Origin: Xanthobacter sp. NM-25
GTDB taxonomy: Bacteria; Pseudomonadota; Alphaproteobacteria; Rhizobiales; Xanthobacteraceae
Direction: 5' to 3'
Assembly: GCF_022138605.1 (NCBI RefSeq)
Contig: NZ_JACBFS010000002.1
Location: 248,001-312,000, forward strand
Length of the DNA: 64,000 nt
The translations under genes were made by a program, and so were the position numbers. Positions 25,584-34,699 of this stretch are shown one piece after another. The notes under the pieces are model-generated. The model was given only the letters and a program-made list of their open reading frames with translations, did no database searches and was not told where the DNA came from. Position 1 is the stretch's first letter; every line of letters starts with the position of its first letter.

Positions 25584-25853
25584 CCCGCACCCAGGACGGG
25601 CAGCGCCAGAAGACAGACCGGTGCCGGCGCACCATGCCCGCCCGCCATTCGGCAACTCTTGCTTGTATCGACTTTTTCCTGATGGCCGCGGCCGCCCCAC
25701 CGGCATCGGACGGGTTGTCGGCGCGGGGCTGCACAGCCTAAACAAGCTGAGGCTTGAGCGGATGCCCATCCGCACACGCCTTCACTCGGCAGAGCCACAG
25801 GCGCGTGCCCCGGCTCTGGTGAGGATGCCTCAGCTCTTTTGGGATGTTGTTCG

Positions 25854-26501
25854 ATGTCGCAGATACTTGACGACGTTTTCACCGAACCGGATTTCTCGCC
25901 CGACACCCTGGCCAACCTCGGCCCGCTGCAGCGCCTGGCCGGCGTATGGCAGTCCGACACCGGCATGGACGTGAACCCGAAGGCCGACGGGCCGGAGCGG
26001 CGCGCGTTCAGCGAAGTGGCGAAGATGGAGCCCATCGACCCACAGACCAACGGGCCGCAGCTGCTCTATGGCCTGCGCTACCACATCCACATCACCGCCC
26101 CGGGCGAGAGTGGCACGTTCCACGATCAGGTGGGCTATTGGCTGTGGGAGCCGGCCACCGGCCTCATCATGCAGACCATCGCCATCCCCCGCGGCCAGGT
26201 GGTGCTGGCGGGCGGCACCGCCAAGCCCGGCGACAAGACGATCACCGTGGAAGCGCGGCGCGGCGACACCCGCTTCGGCATCAGCTCCACCACCTTCCTG
26301 GAAGAGGCCTTCCGCACCGATTACTATCGGATCGACATCACCTTCAACGACGATGGTTCGTGGACCTATGTGACCCGCGTCGACCTCGCCGTCCGCGGCC
26401 AGGAGCCGGTGTTCAACCACACCGACACCAACACCCTGCGCAAGATCCTGCGGCCGCGCCCCAACCCCATGTCGGCGTCGACCCTGGAAAGCGCGGACTG
26501 A
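25854..26501 (+). CDS. FABP/nitrobindin-like heme-binding beta-barrel protein
   Basis: I start at the ATG at 25854 (MSQILDDVFTEPDFSP); an upstream in-frame TTG would add five residues. The 215-residue protein matches the family annotated as FABP-like or THAP4/nitrobindin-type heme-binding barrel. It opens with LGPLQRLAGVWQSDTGMD and continues with alternating strands such as YHIHITAPGESGTFHDQVGYWLWEPATG and PRGQVVLAGGTAKPGD. No signal peptide is seen, so it should be cytoplasmic. Heme or fatty-acid binding is known only for relatives. It lies next to the iron-uptake island but converges on it, with a bidirectional terminator between. Confidence 0.72.
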   Translation: MSQILDDVFTEPDFSPDTLANLGPLQRLAGVWQSDTGMDVNPKADGPERRAFSEVAKMEPIDPQTNGPQLLYGLRYHIHITAPGESGTFHDQVGYWLWEPATGLIMQTIAIPRGQVVLAGGTAKPGDKTITVEARRGDTRFGISSTTFLEEAFRTDYYRIDITFNDDGSWTYVTRVDLAVRGQEPVFNHTDTNTLRKILRPRPNPMSASTLESAD

Positions 26502-26508
26502 GCCTATT

Positions 26509-26531
26509 GGCCCCGGCCTTCGACCGGGGCC
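26509..26531. terminator. Bidirectional hairpin terminator
   Basis: The arms GGCCCCGG and CCGGGGCC pair perfectly around a seven-base loop and are followed by CTTTC. It lies eight bases after the barrel-protein stop and just before the stop of the convergent flavoprotein gene. Confidence 0.7.
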
Positions 26532-26533
26532 TT

Positions 26534-27634
26534 TCAGCTCGCCAGCTCCGCCACCCGATCGCCAATGGCGAGGCAGCTGGTGAGGCCAGGGGATTCGATG
26601 CCGAACAGGTTGATGAGACCGGCAACCCCGTGCGTCTCGGCGCCCTGCAGCACGAAATCCGGCGTCGCGCCCTCCGGCCAATCGAGCTTGGGGCGGATGC
26701 CGGAATAGCCCGGGCTCAGATCCTCGGCCCGCAGCTGCGGCCAATAGCGCTGGATGGAGGCGAGGAACGGCCCCTTGCGGGCCGGGTCCACCTCGTAATC
26801 GCGGCTCTCCACCCATTCCACATCGGGCCCGAACCGAGCCTGGCCGCCGAGGTCCAGCGTGAGGTGGGTGCCGAGCCCGCCCGGCTCCGGCACCGGATAG
26901 ATGAGGTGGCGGAACGGCACCTTGCGGGCGCAGGTGAAGTAATTGCCCTTGGCGAACCTCGGCGTCGGCACATGGCGCGCATCAAGCCCCGAGATGCGCG
27001 CGGCCACCGCCGTGGCGTCGAGGCCGGCGCTGTTCACCAGGAGGCGGCAGCCCAGTGTCAGCGGGTTGTCACCGCCGGCGCGCACCGCGAAGCCCGTGCC
27101 CGTCACCTCCGCGCGCTCAAACGGGGCGGCCAGCGCCACCATGCCGCCGGGGGCTTCCAGATCGCCTTGCAGCGCCAGCATGAGGCCGTGGGAATCGACG
27201 ATGCCGGTGGAGGGGGAGAGCAGCGCCGCATGGGCCGTCAACGCCGGCTCCAGCGCGTGGACCTCGGCCGCGTCGAGCAGGCGCAGGTCGTCCACCCCGT
27301 TGGCGTGGCCGGTGGCCTGCAGCTTTTCGAGATAGGCCACCTCATCCGGCCCATTGGCGACGATGAGCTTGCCGAGCCGCGCATGGGGCACCCCATGGCT
27401 GGCGCAGAAATCATAGAGCGCGGCCCGCCCGGCCACGCACAGCTGCGCCTTGAGGCTGCCCGGGGCATAATAGATGCCGGCGTGGATCACTTCCGAATTG
27501 CGGGCGCTGGTGCCGGTGCCGATGGCGGTCTCCGCCTCCAGCACAATCACCTCCCGCCCCGCGCGCGCCAGCGCCCGGGCCACCGCCAGCCCCACCACGC
27601 CGGCGCCGACGACAATGCACTCCACCTGATCCAT
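26534..27634 (-). CDS. FAD-dependent oxidoreductase, L-2-hydroxyglutarate dehydrogenase-like
   Basis: I choose the ATG at 27634 (MDQVECIVVGAGVVGLAVARALA); a second in-frame ATG lies nine bases upstream. The 366-residue protein is a DAO-superfamily flavoenzyme with the N-terminal FAD motif VGAGVVGLAVARALARAGREVIVLE at about 9-33. It has TSARNSEVIHAGIYY, which in LhgO/L2HGDH enzymes contacts the flavin, and a C-terminal LINLFGIESPGLTSCLAIGDRV. It probably oxidises L-2-hydroxyglutarate or a similar hydroxy acid. It lies 74 bases downstream of the first siderophore ABC operon on the same strand and may be read through from it; a functional link with iron is not evident. Confidence 0.9.
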   Translation of the reverse strand: MDQVECIVVGAGVVGLAVARALARAGREVIVLEAETAIGTGTSARNSEVIHAGIYYAPGSLKAQLCVAGRAALYDFCASHGVPHARLGKLIVANGPDEVAYLEKLQATGHANGVDDLRLLDAAEVHALEPALTAHAALLSPSTGIVDSHGLMLALQGDLEAPGGMVALAAPFERAEVTGTGFAVRAGGDNPLTLGCRLLVNSAGLDATAVAARISGLDARHVPTPRFAKGNYFTCARKVPFRHLIYPVPEPGGLGTHLTLDLGGQARFGPDVEWVESRDYEVDPARKGPFLASIQRYWPQLRAEDLSPGYSGIRPKLDWPEGATPDFVLQGAETHGVAGLINLFGIESPGLTSCLAIGDRVAELAS

Positions 27635-27708
27635 GCGCCCCATCCGTCTGTGTCACCGGCCCGGCACAACGGGCATGGGGCCGATGTCGCCCACCCGCGC
27701 CGCGGCGG

Positions 27709-28485
27709 TCAAGGGCGATCGGCGCGGGTGAAGCAGACGGTGCGGCCCTCCACCTCGCCCACCACCACGGAGCGGTCGTAGAGGTGACCAAGGGTCGCCG
27801 CGTCCAGCACGCGGCCCACCGGCCCGGCGGCCATGAGCACGCCGTCGCGCAGCATCGCCACATGGCTGCCGATGGCGAACACCTGATCGGGATGATGGGT
27901 GGAGAACAGCACCGCCAGCCCCTCCCCCGCGAGCTCGGCCAGGAGGCTCAACACCCGGTCCTGATTGGCAAAATCGAGGCTGGCGGTGGGCTCGTCCAGC
28001 ACCAGGATGCGCGGCTCCTGGGCCAACGCCCGGGCGATGAGCACCAGCTGCCGCTCGCCGCCGCTGATGGCGGTGAAGGGTCGTTCCGCCAGTGCGCTGA
28101 TGCCGACGCGGGCGAGCGCCGCATCCGCCGCCGCCAGATCGGCCGCGTCCGGCCGCGCGAACAGGCCGTGGCGGGCCACCCGCCCCATGAGCACCATGTC
28201 GCGCACCGGAAAGGCGAAGGCGGCCGGCGCGCTCTGCGGCACGAAGCCGAGCACGCGGGCGCGGCGCGCCGCATCCCACTGCTCGAGCCGGGCGTCCTCC
28301 ACCCACACGGCGCCCGCCAGCGGCCGGCGCAGCCCCACCAGAGTCTTCAAAAGCGTGGTCTTGCCCCCGCCATTGGGACCGAGCAGGCACAGCACCTCAC
28401 CGGCATCGAGTGCCAGGTTCACCCCATGCCCCACCGACCGGCCGTCATAACCGTAGGCGAGATCGCGTGCGCGGAGCAGAGCCAT
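27709..28485 (-). CDS. Iron-siderophore ABC transporter ATPase (system 1)
   Basis: This 258-residue ATPase powers uptake of an iron complex or related chelate. The start is taken at the ATG at 28485, two bases after the permease stop; an ATG at 28497 would overlap. It has Walker A GPNGGGKTT at 36-44, the signature ISGGERQLVLIARAL, Walker B ILVLDEPTASLD and the switch His in STHHPDQ. The FepC/BtuD subfamily is indicated by PQSAPAAFAFPVRDMVLMGR. It is the last gene of the three-gene set SBP-permease-ATPase. The permease is single, so it should act as a homodimer with two copies of this ATPase. Confidence 0.92.
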   Translation of the reverse strand: MALLRARDLAYGYDGRSVGHGVNLALDAGEVLCLLGPNGGGKTTLLKTLVGLRRPLAGAVWVEDARLEQWDAARRARVLGFVPQSAPAAFAFPVRDMVLMGRVARHGLFARPDAADLAAADAALARVGISALAERPFTAISGGERQLVLIARALAQEPRILVLDEPTASLDFANQDRVLSLLAELAGEGLAVLFSTHHPDQVFAIGSHVAMLRDGVLMAAGPVGRVLDAATLGHLYDRSVVVGEVEGRTVCFTRADRP

Positions 28486-28487
28486 GC

Positions 28488-29513
28488 TCACCCCCATCCC
28501 CGGCGCGAGGTGGCCAGCAGCCACAGGAACACCGGTGTGCCCACCAGCGCGGTGAGCACGCCGAGGGGAATCTCCACATCGCTGGCGCCGCGCGCCACCG
28601 TATCCACCAGCAGCAGGAAGGCGCCGCCCCCGAGCGCCGCCGCCGGCGCCACCCGGGCAAACGCCGGGCCCACCACCAGACGCGCCAGATGGGGCACCAC
28701 CAGCCCCACCCAGCCGATGATGCCGGCGATGGAAACGGCGGTGGCGGTGAGCAGGGTGGCGGCGCCGATCACCATCAGCCGCACCCGGCGGGCATCGACG
28801 CCGAGCGCCCGCGCCTCCTCCTCGCCCAGGGTCATGATGTCGATGCGCCAGCGCAGCAGCAACAGCGGCAAGAGGCCGATGACGAGCGCCGGCGCCAGCA
28901 GCGCCAGCTCCTTCGCCTGCACTCCGGCGAGCGAGCCCAGCAGCCAGAAGGTGATGGCGGGCAACTGGTTATAGGGATCGGCCAGCACCTTCAAAATGGA
29001 GATGCCGGCGGAAAACAGCGTGCCGATGACAATGCCCGCCAGCACCAGCACCAGCAGCGGCTCGTGCCCGCGCACCAGATAGGCGACGCCGTAGACGGTG
29101 GCCACCGCCAAGAGCCCGCCAGCGAACGAGGTCGCCTCCACGCCGGCCACGGGCAGCGCCAGGAAAATGCCGATCACCGCCCCCAGCGCCGCGCCCGAGG
29201 AGACGCCGAGAATGTCCGGCGACACCAGCGGATTGCGGAACAGGCTCTGGTAGGCGGCCCCGGCGGTGGCGAGGGCGGCGCCGACGCCGGTGGCGGCCAG
29301 AATGCGCGGCCCGCGGATGTTCTCGATGACCGCCACCACTACCGGCGCCGGCGCGGGGCCGAGGTCGAGCCGCCAGCACGCCCAGGCCCAAAGCCCCGCG
29401 CCGCCGATGGGGTAGGCCCCCACCGCGAACGCGCCCGCCGCCAGCAGCGCCAGCCCCGCCGCGCAGCCCACCCAGAGCCAGACCGAGCGCCCGGAGCGCG
29501 TCGACAGGCTCAT
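28488..29513 (-). CDS. FecCD-family ABC permease (system 1)
   Basis: The gene begins at the ATG at 29513, overlapping the stop of the binding-protein gene (ATGA). The 341-residue protein has about ten hydrophobic segments. It has the FecCD/BtuC signatures RGPRILAATGVGAALATAGAAYQSLFRNPLVSPDILGVSSGA near residues 67-108 and GIIGWVGLVVPHLARLVVG in the second half, the coupling region with the ATPase. It forms the membrane channel for an iron-chelate importer. Confidence 0.93.
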   Translation of the reverse strand: MSLSTRSGRSVWLWVGCAAGLALLAAGAFAVGAYPIGGAGLWAWACWRLDLGPAPAPVVVAVIENIRGPRILAATGVGAALATAGAAYQSLFRNPLVSPDILGVSSGAALGAVIGIFLALPVAGVEATSFAGGLLAVATVYGVAYLVRGHEPLLVLVLAGIVIGTLFSAGISILKVLADPYNQLPAITFWLLGSLAGVQAKELALLAPALVIGLLPLLLLRWRIDIMTLGEEEARALGVDARRVRLMVIGAATLLTATAVSIAGIIGWVGLVVPHLARLVVGPAFARVAPAAALGGGAFLLLVDTVARGASDVEIPLGVLTALVGTPVFLWLLATSRRGWG

Positions 29514-30568
29514 CGAAAGGCGGCCTTCGCCAAAAGCGCATCCAGCTCGGCGCCGCTGAGCGTGTGGTGGTAGAACAGGCGATAGAAATCGCGCGCCTCG
29601 GCAGGGATATCGAACCGCATCTGCGCAGGGAACAACAGCTGCGCCAGCCAGATCACGCCCATGACCCGGTTCACCGAGGGGGGATAATCCACCCAGGGGA
29701 ATGGCAGCTGCGGGGTCAGCACCACCTTGCCCTCCCGTACCGCGCGCAACGCACCCCACAGGGGATCATCGCCCATGCGGGCGAACAAAGCCGGGTCGAG
29801 CACCACGATCACATCGGGATCGAAGCGCAGCAGCTGCTCCATGGAAACGGTGACGAGGCTGCCACCGCCCAGCGCCTCCCCCACCACATTGCGGCCGCCG
29901 GCGGCCTCCACCGCCTCCACATTGATAGCCCCGGCCCGGGCGCTTTCGAGCCCGGTGGTGCCGCGCGCCAGATAGACCTTCGGCCGCGCCGCCTCCGGCA
30001 CCCGCGCCAGCCCGTCCGTCACCGCGCGCAGGCGGTTCTCGATCCACGCCGCCCGCGCCTCCGCCAGCGCCGGCACGTCCAGCGCCCGCCCCAGGGTGCG
30101 ATAGGAGGCGGGCAGAGCCGCCAGATGCCCGTCGAGCAGCAGCACCGGCACGCCGGTCGCGCCCTGCACCCGTTCGGCCAAGGACACATAGGTGCCCGAT
30201 GTCATGCCGACATCGACGACCAGATCGGGCCTGAGGCGCAGCAGTGTCTCCAGATTGGCATCGCTCCCGCGCCCCCCGAGCCAGCCCAGCGACGGCTTAT
30301 CCGCATGCGGCCCGAGATAGGCCAGTGCCTCCGGTGCGGGCGTGCGGGTCCAGCCGAGCAGCCGCTCGGGCACGAGGGAATAGAGCACCAGACCGGCCGG
30401 CGGGCCGGCGGGGAAAACCCGCATCACCGGCGCAGGCACCTCCACCCGGCGACCGGCGCCATCCATGAGCTCCAACGCCGCGACGGTCCGGACCGACTCG
30501 AGACAGCACAGCAGACCCACGACCGCCACCGCCACGCCCACCCGCTGGACCCGAGCGAAAATCGCCAA
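29510..30568 (-). CDS. Iron-complex ABC transporter substrate-binding protein (system 1)
   Basis: I take the TTG at 30568 because GGAGGG lies just upstream; a GTG at 30580 is also in frame but lacks a ribosome site. The product has about 352 residues. A hydrophobic signal segment is followed by a class III binding fold (PF01497-like): DGAGRRVEVPAPVMRVFPAGPPAGLVLYSLVPERLLGW, then RPDLVVDVG and FDPDVIVVLDPALF. The single long helix between lobes is typical of siderophore, heme or cobalamin binding. It is the first gene of the operon and diverges from the TonB receptor gene across a palindromic operator at 30587-30606. Confidence 0.9.
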   Translation of the reverse strand: MAIFARVQRVGVAVAVVGLLCCLESVRTVAALELMDGAGRRVEVPAPVMRVFPAGPPAGLVLYSLVPERLLGWTRTPAPEALAYLGPHADKPSLGWLGGRGSDANLETLLRLRPDLVVDVGMTSGTYVSLAERVQGATGVPVLLLDGHLAALPASYRTLGRALDVPALAEARAAWIENRLRAVTDGLARVPEAARPKVYLARGTTGLESARAGAINVEAVEAAGGRNVVGEALGGGSLVTVSMEQLLRFDPDVIVVLDPALFARMGDDPLWGALRAVREGKVVLTPQLPFPWVDYPPSVNRVMGVIWLAQLLFPAQMRFDIPAEARDFYRLFYHHTLSGAELDALLAKAAFR

Positions 30569-30586
30569 ATGACCCTCCACCGCGAA

Positions 30587-30606
30587 AATGACAAAATTTT
30601 ATCATT
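30587..30606. promoter_or_regulatory. Palindromic operator between divergent iron-uptake genes
   Basis: AATGACAAAATTTTATCATT is palindromic at 18 of 20 positions and sits between the system 1 ABC operon and the TonB receptor gene. The surrounding 60 bases are markedly A/T-rich, as expected for a promoter. The arrangement suggests a shared metal-responsive repressor site of Fur or RirA type. It does not match either consensus exactly. Confidence 0.5.
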
Positions 30607-30793
30607 GTTTTACATGTAGATATAAAATTCAGACACAATTGTTACCCCAAGGTTATTGCCCGATGCAAGCGCTTCGCTATATATCACGAAACATAGCGTA
30701 GACCGGAAGTTCGTACCGCGCGACTGGCGCACCGGTCCTCACCGCCACATCGTGAACATGCGGCTCGCCCCTCTCGACCGCAGTCTTTCAGCT

Positions 30794-32944
30794 ATGGGAT
30801 TTGGGATGCGAAGGATTGCTCTTTGCGCGTCGGCGTCGGCGCTTGCTTTGTCCGCCTCCTGGACCGCTGCGCATGCGCAGCAGGCGGCGGACACTAACTC
30901 CATGGTGTTCGAGCTCGGCCAGATCAATGTCGTCTCCCCCACCAGCAGCGAATATTGGCAGAGTACCGGCGCAGCCATCTCTGAGACCACGGTCACCAAC
31001 CAGGAAATGTACACCTTCAACCGTAATCGACTGGACGATGCCTTGACGCTGGTGCCCGGCGTCACCGTCTCCAGCGGCGGTGCGCGCAATGAGCCCAGCG
31101 TCTCCGTGCGCGGCTTCAACATGTGGCAACTGCCGCTCTCCATCGACGGCGTGCGCGTCTACCTGCCCTATGACAACCGCCTCGACATCGGCCGGTTCCT
31201 CACCCCCGACCTGTCGGAAGTGCAGGTGGAGAAGGGCTATGTCTCGGTCCTCAATGGCCCGGGCGGCATGGGCGGCGCCATCAACCTCGTCACCCGCAAG
31301 CCCACCAAGGCGCTGGAAGGTGAGTTCCGGGCCGGCGTGGGCCTGGGCAATACGGGCGCGTATACGGACTTCAACACCACCGCGTCGCTCGGCACCAAGC
31401 AGGAGAAATACTATCTCCAGGCCACCGGCACCTTCGCGGATTCCGACGGCTTCTTCCTACCGCTCGATTTTTCCCCGCTCAATCCTGCGGCGGAAGACGG
31501 CGGCCGGCGCGACTTTTCCGATTCCCGGGACTGGCGGGTGAATCTGAAGGCCGGCTTCACCCCTAACGATACCGACGAATACACCCTGAACTATACGGTC
31601 CAGCAGGGCGAGAAGGGCAACCCCTACGACATCTACCACAATGTGCGCACGCCCAATGGCTGGGAGGGGCATGCCGATGCCCGCCAGGGCCGCAACTGGA
31701 CCTGGCCGGAGTGGAATTATCAGACGGTCTATTTTCTCTCCAAGACCGCCATCGGCACCAACACCTATTTCAACACACGCTTTTATTACACCTGGTTCGA
31801 CAACACCCTCTCCGCCTATGACGATAACGCTTTCCTGACCCAGTCGGCGCGCGGCTTCGACAGCATCTATAATGACGAGAGCTTCGGCACCGATCTGGAG
31901 CTGGTGCATCAGATCAATGAGAAGGACACCCTCAAGGGCGTTCTCACCTATCGCCGAGACAGCCATGCGGCGAGCAATGTGAACACTCCGGGCATCGGCA
32001 CCGCACAGTGGGACCCCACCTACAAGCAGTCCGAAGCGGTCATGTCGGTGGGCGCGGAAAACACCTATCACATCACCCAGAATTTCGATTTCGTGGCCGG
32101 CGTCAGCTACAATTACCGCGACCTGCTGCTGGCCCAGGACTATGGCGACATCGACGGCAGCGGCGTGGATGTGCTCTACAATCAGCCCCTGACCAGCGAC
32201 GACGCCATCGACTGGCAGTTCGCCCTCATCTACCGCTACAGCGACAAGGGGCAGCTGAACGCCAGCGTCTCCAGCCGCACCCGCTTCCCCACCCTGTTCG
32301 AGCGCTTCAGCTCGCGCTTCGGCTCGGCCATCTCCAATCCCTATCTGGCGCCGGAACGGGCCACCAATTACGAGATCGGCTGGCACGACACCTTCTATGG
32401 CTCCCTCGCCCTCGGCGCCTCGGTGTTCTACAGCCGGGTGGAAGATCTCATCCAGAGCGTGGATACCGACCAGTGGAGCGTCGACAACGACACCTGGATC
32501 ACCCAGAACCAGAACGTGGGCGACAGCGACAATGTCGGCTTCGAGCTGAAGGCCGAGTGGAAGGCCTCCGACACCCTGCTGATCGGCGGCAATTACACCT
32601 TCATCAATGTGGACATCAGCTCGCCCGTCGTCGGCATCCAGCCGCTGGGCACGCCGAGCCAGTACGCCTTCCTTTATGCCAAATGGAAGGCCTGGGAGAA
32701 CATCACCCTCATTCCCAGCCTGCAGATGTCCTCCTCCCGCTGGACCAACCCATCCTTCGGCGCGCTCAATTACGTGAAGACGGCGGGCTTCACCCTGGCC
32801 AATTTCAGCCTGGAATATAATTTCAACGCCAACACCACCATCTCGGCGGGCGTCCAAAATATCTTCGACACCCAGTATGAGACCGAATGGCTCTATACAC
32901 AGGCTGGCCGCAACTACTTCATCAACGGGCGGATCGTCTTCTGA
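30794..32944 (+). CDS. TonB-dependent outer-membrane receptor, siderophore type
   Basis: I start at the ATG at 30794 (MGFGMRRIALCASASALALSASWTAAHAQQ), which gives a normal signal peptide cut after AHA; longer in-frame extensions are possible. The 716-residue product has a TonB-box-like INVVSP near residues 44-49. The plug domain contains DDALTLVPGVTVSSGGARNEPSVSVRGF and YVSVLNGPGGMGGAINLVTRKP. A 22-strand-type barrel ends in YFINGRIVF with the terminal Phe needed for membrane insertion. It is the only outer-membrane receptor here and sits between two ABC importers, so it probably brings in the ferric siderophore for one or both. Confidence 0.93.
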   Translation: MGFGMRRIALCASASALALSASWTAAHAQQAADTNSMVFELGQINVVSPTSSEYWQSTGAAISETTVTNQEMYTFNRNRLDDALTLVPGVTVSSGGARNEPSVSVRGFNMWQLPLSIDGVRVYLPYDNRLDIGRFLTPDLSEVQVEKGYVSVLNGPGGMGGAINLVTRKPTKALEGEFRAGVGLGNTGAYTDFNTTASLGTKQEKYYLQATGTFADSDGFFLPLDFSPLNPAAEDGGRRDFSDSRDWRVNLKAGFTPNDTDEYTLNYTVQQGEKGNPYDIYHNVRTPNGWEGHADARQGRNWTWPEWNYQTVYFLSKTAIGTNTYFNTRFYYTWFDNTLSAYDDNAFLTQSARGFDSIYNDESFGTDLELVHQINEKDTLKGVLTYRRDSHAASNVNTPGIGTAQWDPTYKQSEAVMSVGAENTYHITQNFDFVAGVSYNYRDLLLAQDYGDIDGSGVDVLYNQPLTSDDAIDWQFALIYRYSDKGQLNASVSSRTRFPTLFERFSSRFGSAISNPYLAPERATNYEIGWHDTFYGSLALGASVFYSRVEDLIQSVDTDQWSVDNDTWITQNQNVGDSDNVGFELKAEWKASDTLLIGGNYTFINVDISSPVVGIQPLGTPSQYAFLYAKWKAWENITLIPSLQMSSSRWTNPSFGALNYVKTAGFTLANFSLEYNFNANTTISAGVQNIFDTQYETEWLYTQAGRNYFINGRIVF

Positions 32945-32960
32945 TCTCCTGCGACCGCGC

Positions 32961-33719
32961 TCAGCGGTAATACAGGCCGACCTTGTCGCCGGCCGCCTCC
33001 ACCACCTGGATCTCCATGTCGTAGATGGCATGGAGCACCTCCGGCCGCATCAGCTCGGACGGCGCGCCTTCGAAGGCCAGCCGCCCGGCCTTCATGGCCA
33101 CCACGCGATCGGCATGGCATGAGGCGAAATTGATGTCGTGCAGCACCACCACCACGGTCTTGCCCAGCTCGTCCGCCGCGCGCCGCAGCAGGCGCATGGT
33201 GGCGGCGGCATGCTTCATGTCGAGATTGTTGAGCGGCTCGTCCAGCAGCAGGTAGTCCGTATCCTGAGCGAGCACCATGGCAATGAAGGCACGCTGGCGC
33301 TGGCCGCCGGACAGGGCATCCAGCGGGCGCGCCTTGAGCGCGCCAAGATCCACATAGCCGATGGCGGCGGCGATCTTCTCCCCATCCTCCCGGGTCAGCC
33401 GCCCCCGCGAATAGGGAAAGCGCCCGAACCCCACCAGTTCCTCCACCGAGAGGCGCGGCGTGATGGCATTCGCCTGCCGCAGAATGGCCAGCCGGCGCGC
33501 CAGCACATCCCCCTTGATGCGGGTCACATCCACACCGTCGAGGCGCACGCTGCCGCCGCTCGCCGGCAGCAGCCGCGCGGCGATGGACAGCAGCGTCGAC
33601 TTGCCCGCCCCGTTGGGGCCGATGAGGGCGGTGAGCCCGCCCGGCGGCAACTGCAGCGAAACAGAATCGAGCACGCGGGTCGCGCCATAGGATTTCGAGA
33701 GATTGCGGATCTCGATCAC
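32961..33719 (-). CDS. Siderophore ABC transporter ATPase (system 2)
   Basis: The gene begins with a GTG that overlaps the permease stop by four bases (GTGA). The 252-residue protein has Walker A GPNGAGKST at 34-42, signature LSGGQRQRAFIAMVLAQ, Walker B YLLLDEPLNNLD and switch His in VVLHDINFAS. The LNNLD form and the sequence as a whole resemble the YclP/FatE/CeuD group of catecholate siderophore transporters. It converges on the TonB receptor gene with 16 bases between stops and closes the four-gene operon. Confidence 0.93.
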   Translation of the reverse strand: MIEIRNLSKSYGATRVLDSVSLQLPPGGLTALIGPNGAGKSTLLSIAARLLPASGGSVRLDGVDVTRIKGDVLARRLAILRQANAITPRLSVEELVGFGRFPYSRGRLTREDGEKIAAAIGYVDLGALKARPLDALSGGQRQRAFIAMVLAQDTDYLLLDEPLNNLDMKHAAATMRLLRRAADELGKTVVVVLHDINFASCHADRVVAMKAGRLAFEGAPSELMRPEVLHAIYDMEIQVVEAAGDKVGLYYR

Positions 33720-34699
33720 GCGCGCTCCCTCCGCATGAGCAGGATGATGAACAGAAGGCCGCCCACGAACTCGATGACCACGCTCAAGGTGGCGGCGAGG
33801 CCGAGCAGCCGCTCGAGAACCATCTGCCCGCCGGCGAGGCAGATGACGGCGATCAGCCCGGCAGCGGGCAAGGTGTAGCGGTGACGATCGGTGCCGACCA
33901 CGTGATAGGCGAGGTTGGAAACCAGCAGCCCAAAGAACAGCACCGGCCCCACCAGGGCGGTGGACACAGACACCAGCACCGCCACCAGCGCCACCAGCAC
34001 CGCCACCATGCGACGGTAGTCGACGCCGAGATTGATGGCCGCCTCACGGCCCAGCGCCAGCACGTCGAGGGTGGAGGCCAGCCGCAGCGCCAGCGCGCAG
34101 GCGGCCAGAATCACCGCGCCGGCCACCGGCAGCAGGCTGGTGTCCACCGCATTGAACTGGGCGAACAGCATGCCCTGCAGCACGGCGAAGGCATTGGGAT
34201 CGAGGATGCGCTGGAGCAGCCCCGCCAGCGAGCGGCACAGCACGCCGAACACGATGCCCGCCAGCAGCAGCAGGTGCAGGTCGCTGCGCTCGGCGGAGAA
34301 CAGCACGCGGAACAGGGCCATGGCGGCCACCACCATGAGCCCCGCCACCAGCGCGAACATCAGGCGCGGATCGAGCATCACCGCGCCCTGGGCGCCGAGC
34401 ACGAAGACGAGGGCGGTCTTCAGCGTCACGTAAAGGGCGTCGAAGCCCATCACCGCCGGGGTCAGGATACGGTTCTGCGTGAGCGTCTGAAACACCACCG
34501 TGGAGACCGCAACCGCCAGCCCCACCAGCACCAGGCCCGCCAGCTTGGTGCCGCGGAACGGCAGCACGAACCCCCAATTGCCCTTCACCCCCACGGTCAT
34601 GAAGGCGACCATGGCAAGGATGGCGAGGGCCGCGAGCAGCAGTAGCATGCGTGCGGGACGGGACAGGGCGCGGACCGGGAGGAGGACGGCTTCAGCCAT
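33716..34699 (-). CDS. FecCD-family siderophore permease, second subunit (system 2)
   Basis: The start is the ATG at 34699, inside the end of the preceding permease gene (eight-base overlap). The 327-residue membrane protein has about nine to ten hydrophobic segments. It matches the YclO/FatC/CeuC type: TQNRILTPAVMGFDALYVTLKTALVFVLG and a late TALVGPVLFFGLLVSNLAYHVVG in the ATPase-coupling region. It would pair with the neighbouring permease as a heterodimer. Confidence 0.92.
   Translation of the reverse strand: MAEAVLLPVRALSRPARMLLLLAALAILAMVAFMTVGVKGNWGFVLPFRGTKLAGLVLVGLAVAVSTVVFQTLTQNRILTPAVMGFDALYVTLKTALVFVLGAQGAVMLDPRLMFALVAGLMVVAAMALFRVLFSAERSDLHLLLLAGIVFGVLCRSLAGLLQRILDPNAFAVLQGMLFAQFNAVDTSLLPVAGAVILAACALALRLASTLDVLALGREAAINLGVDYRRMVAVLVALVAVLVSVSTALVGPVLFFGLLVSNLAYHVVGTDRHRYTLPAAGLIAVICLAGGQMVLERLLGLAATLSVVIEFVGGLLFIILLMRRERA

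Noticed and set aside
25584..25853. Gap between the racemase and barrel-protein genes, searched for a gene or RNA
   Set aside because: Only a short hairpin (GCGGAT/ATCCGC at 25758-25773) was seen; frames lack starts with ribosome sites and recognisable motifs.
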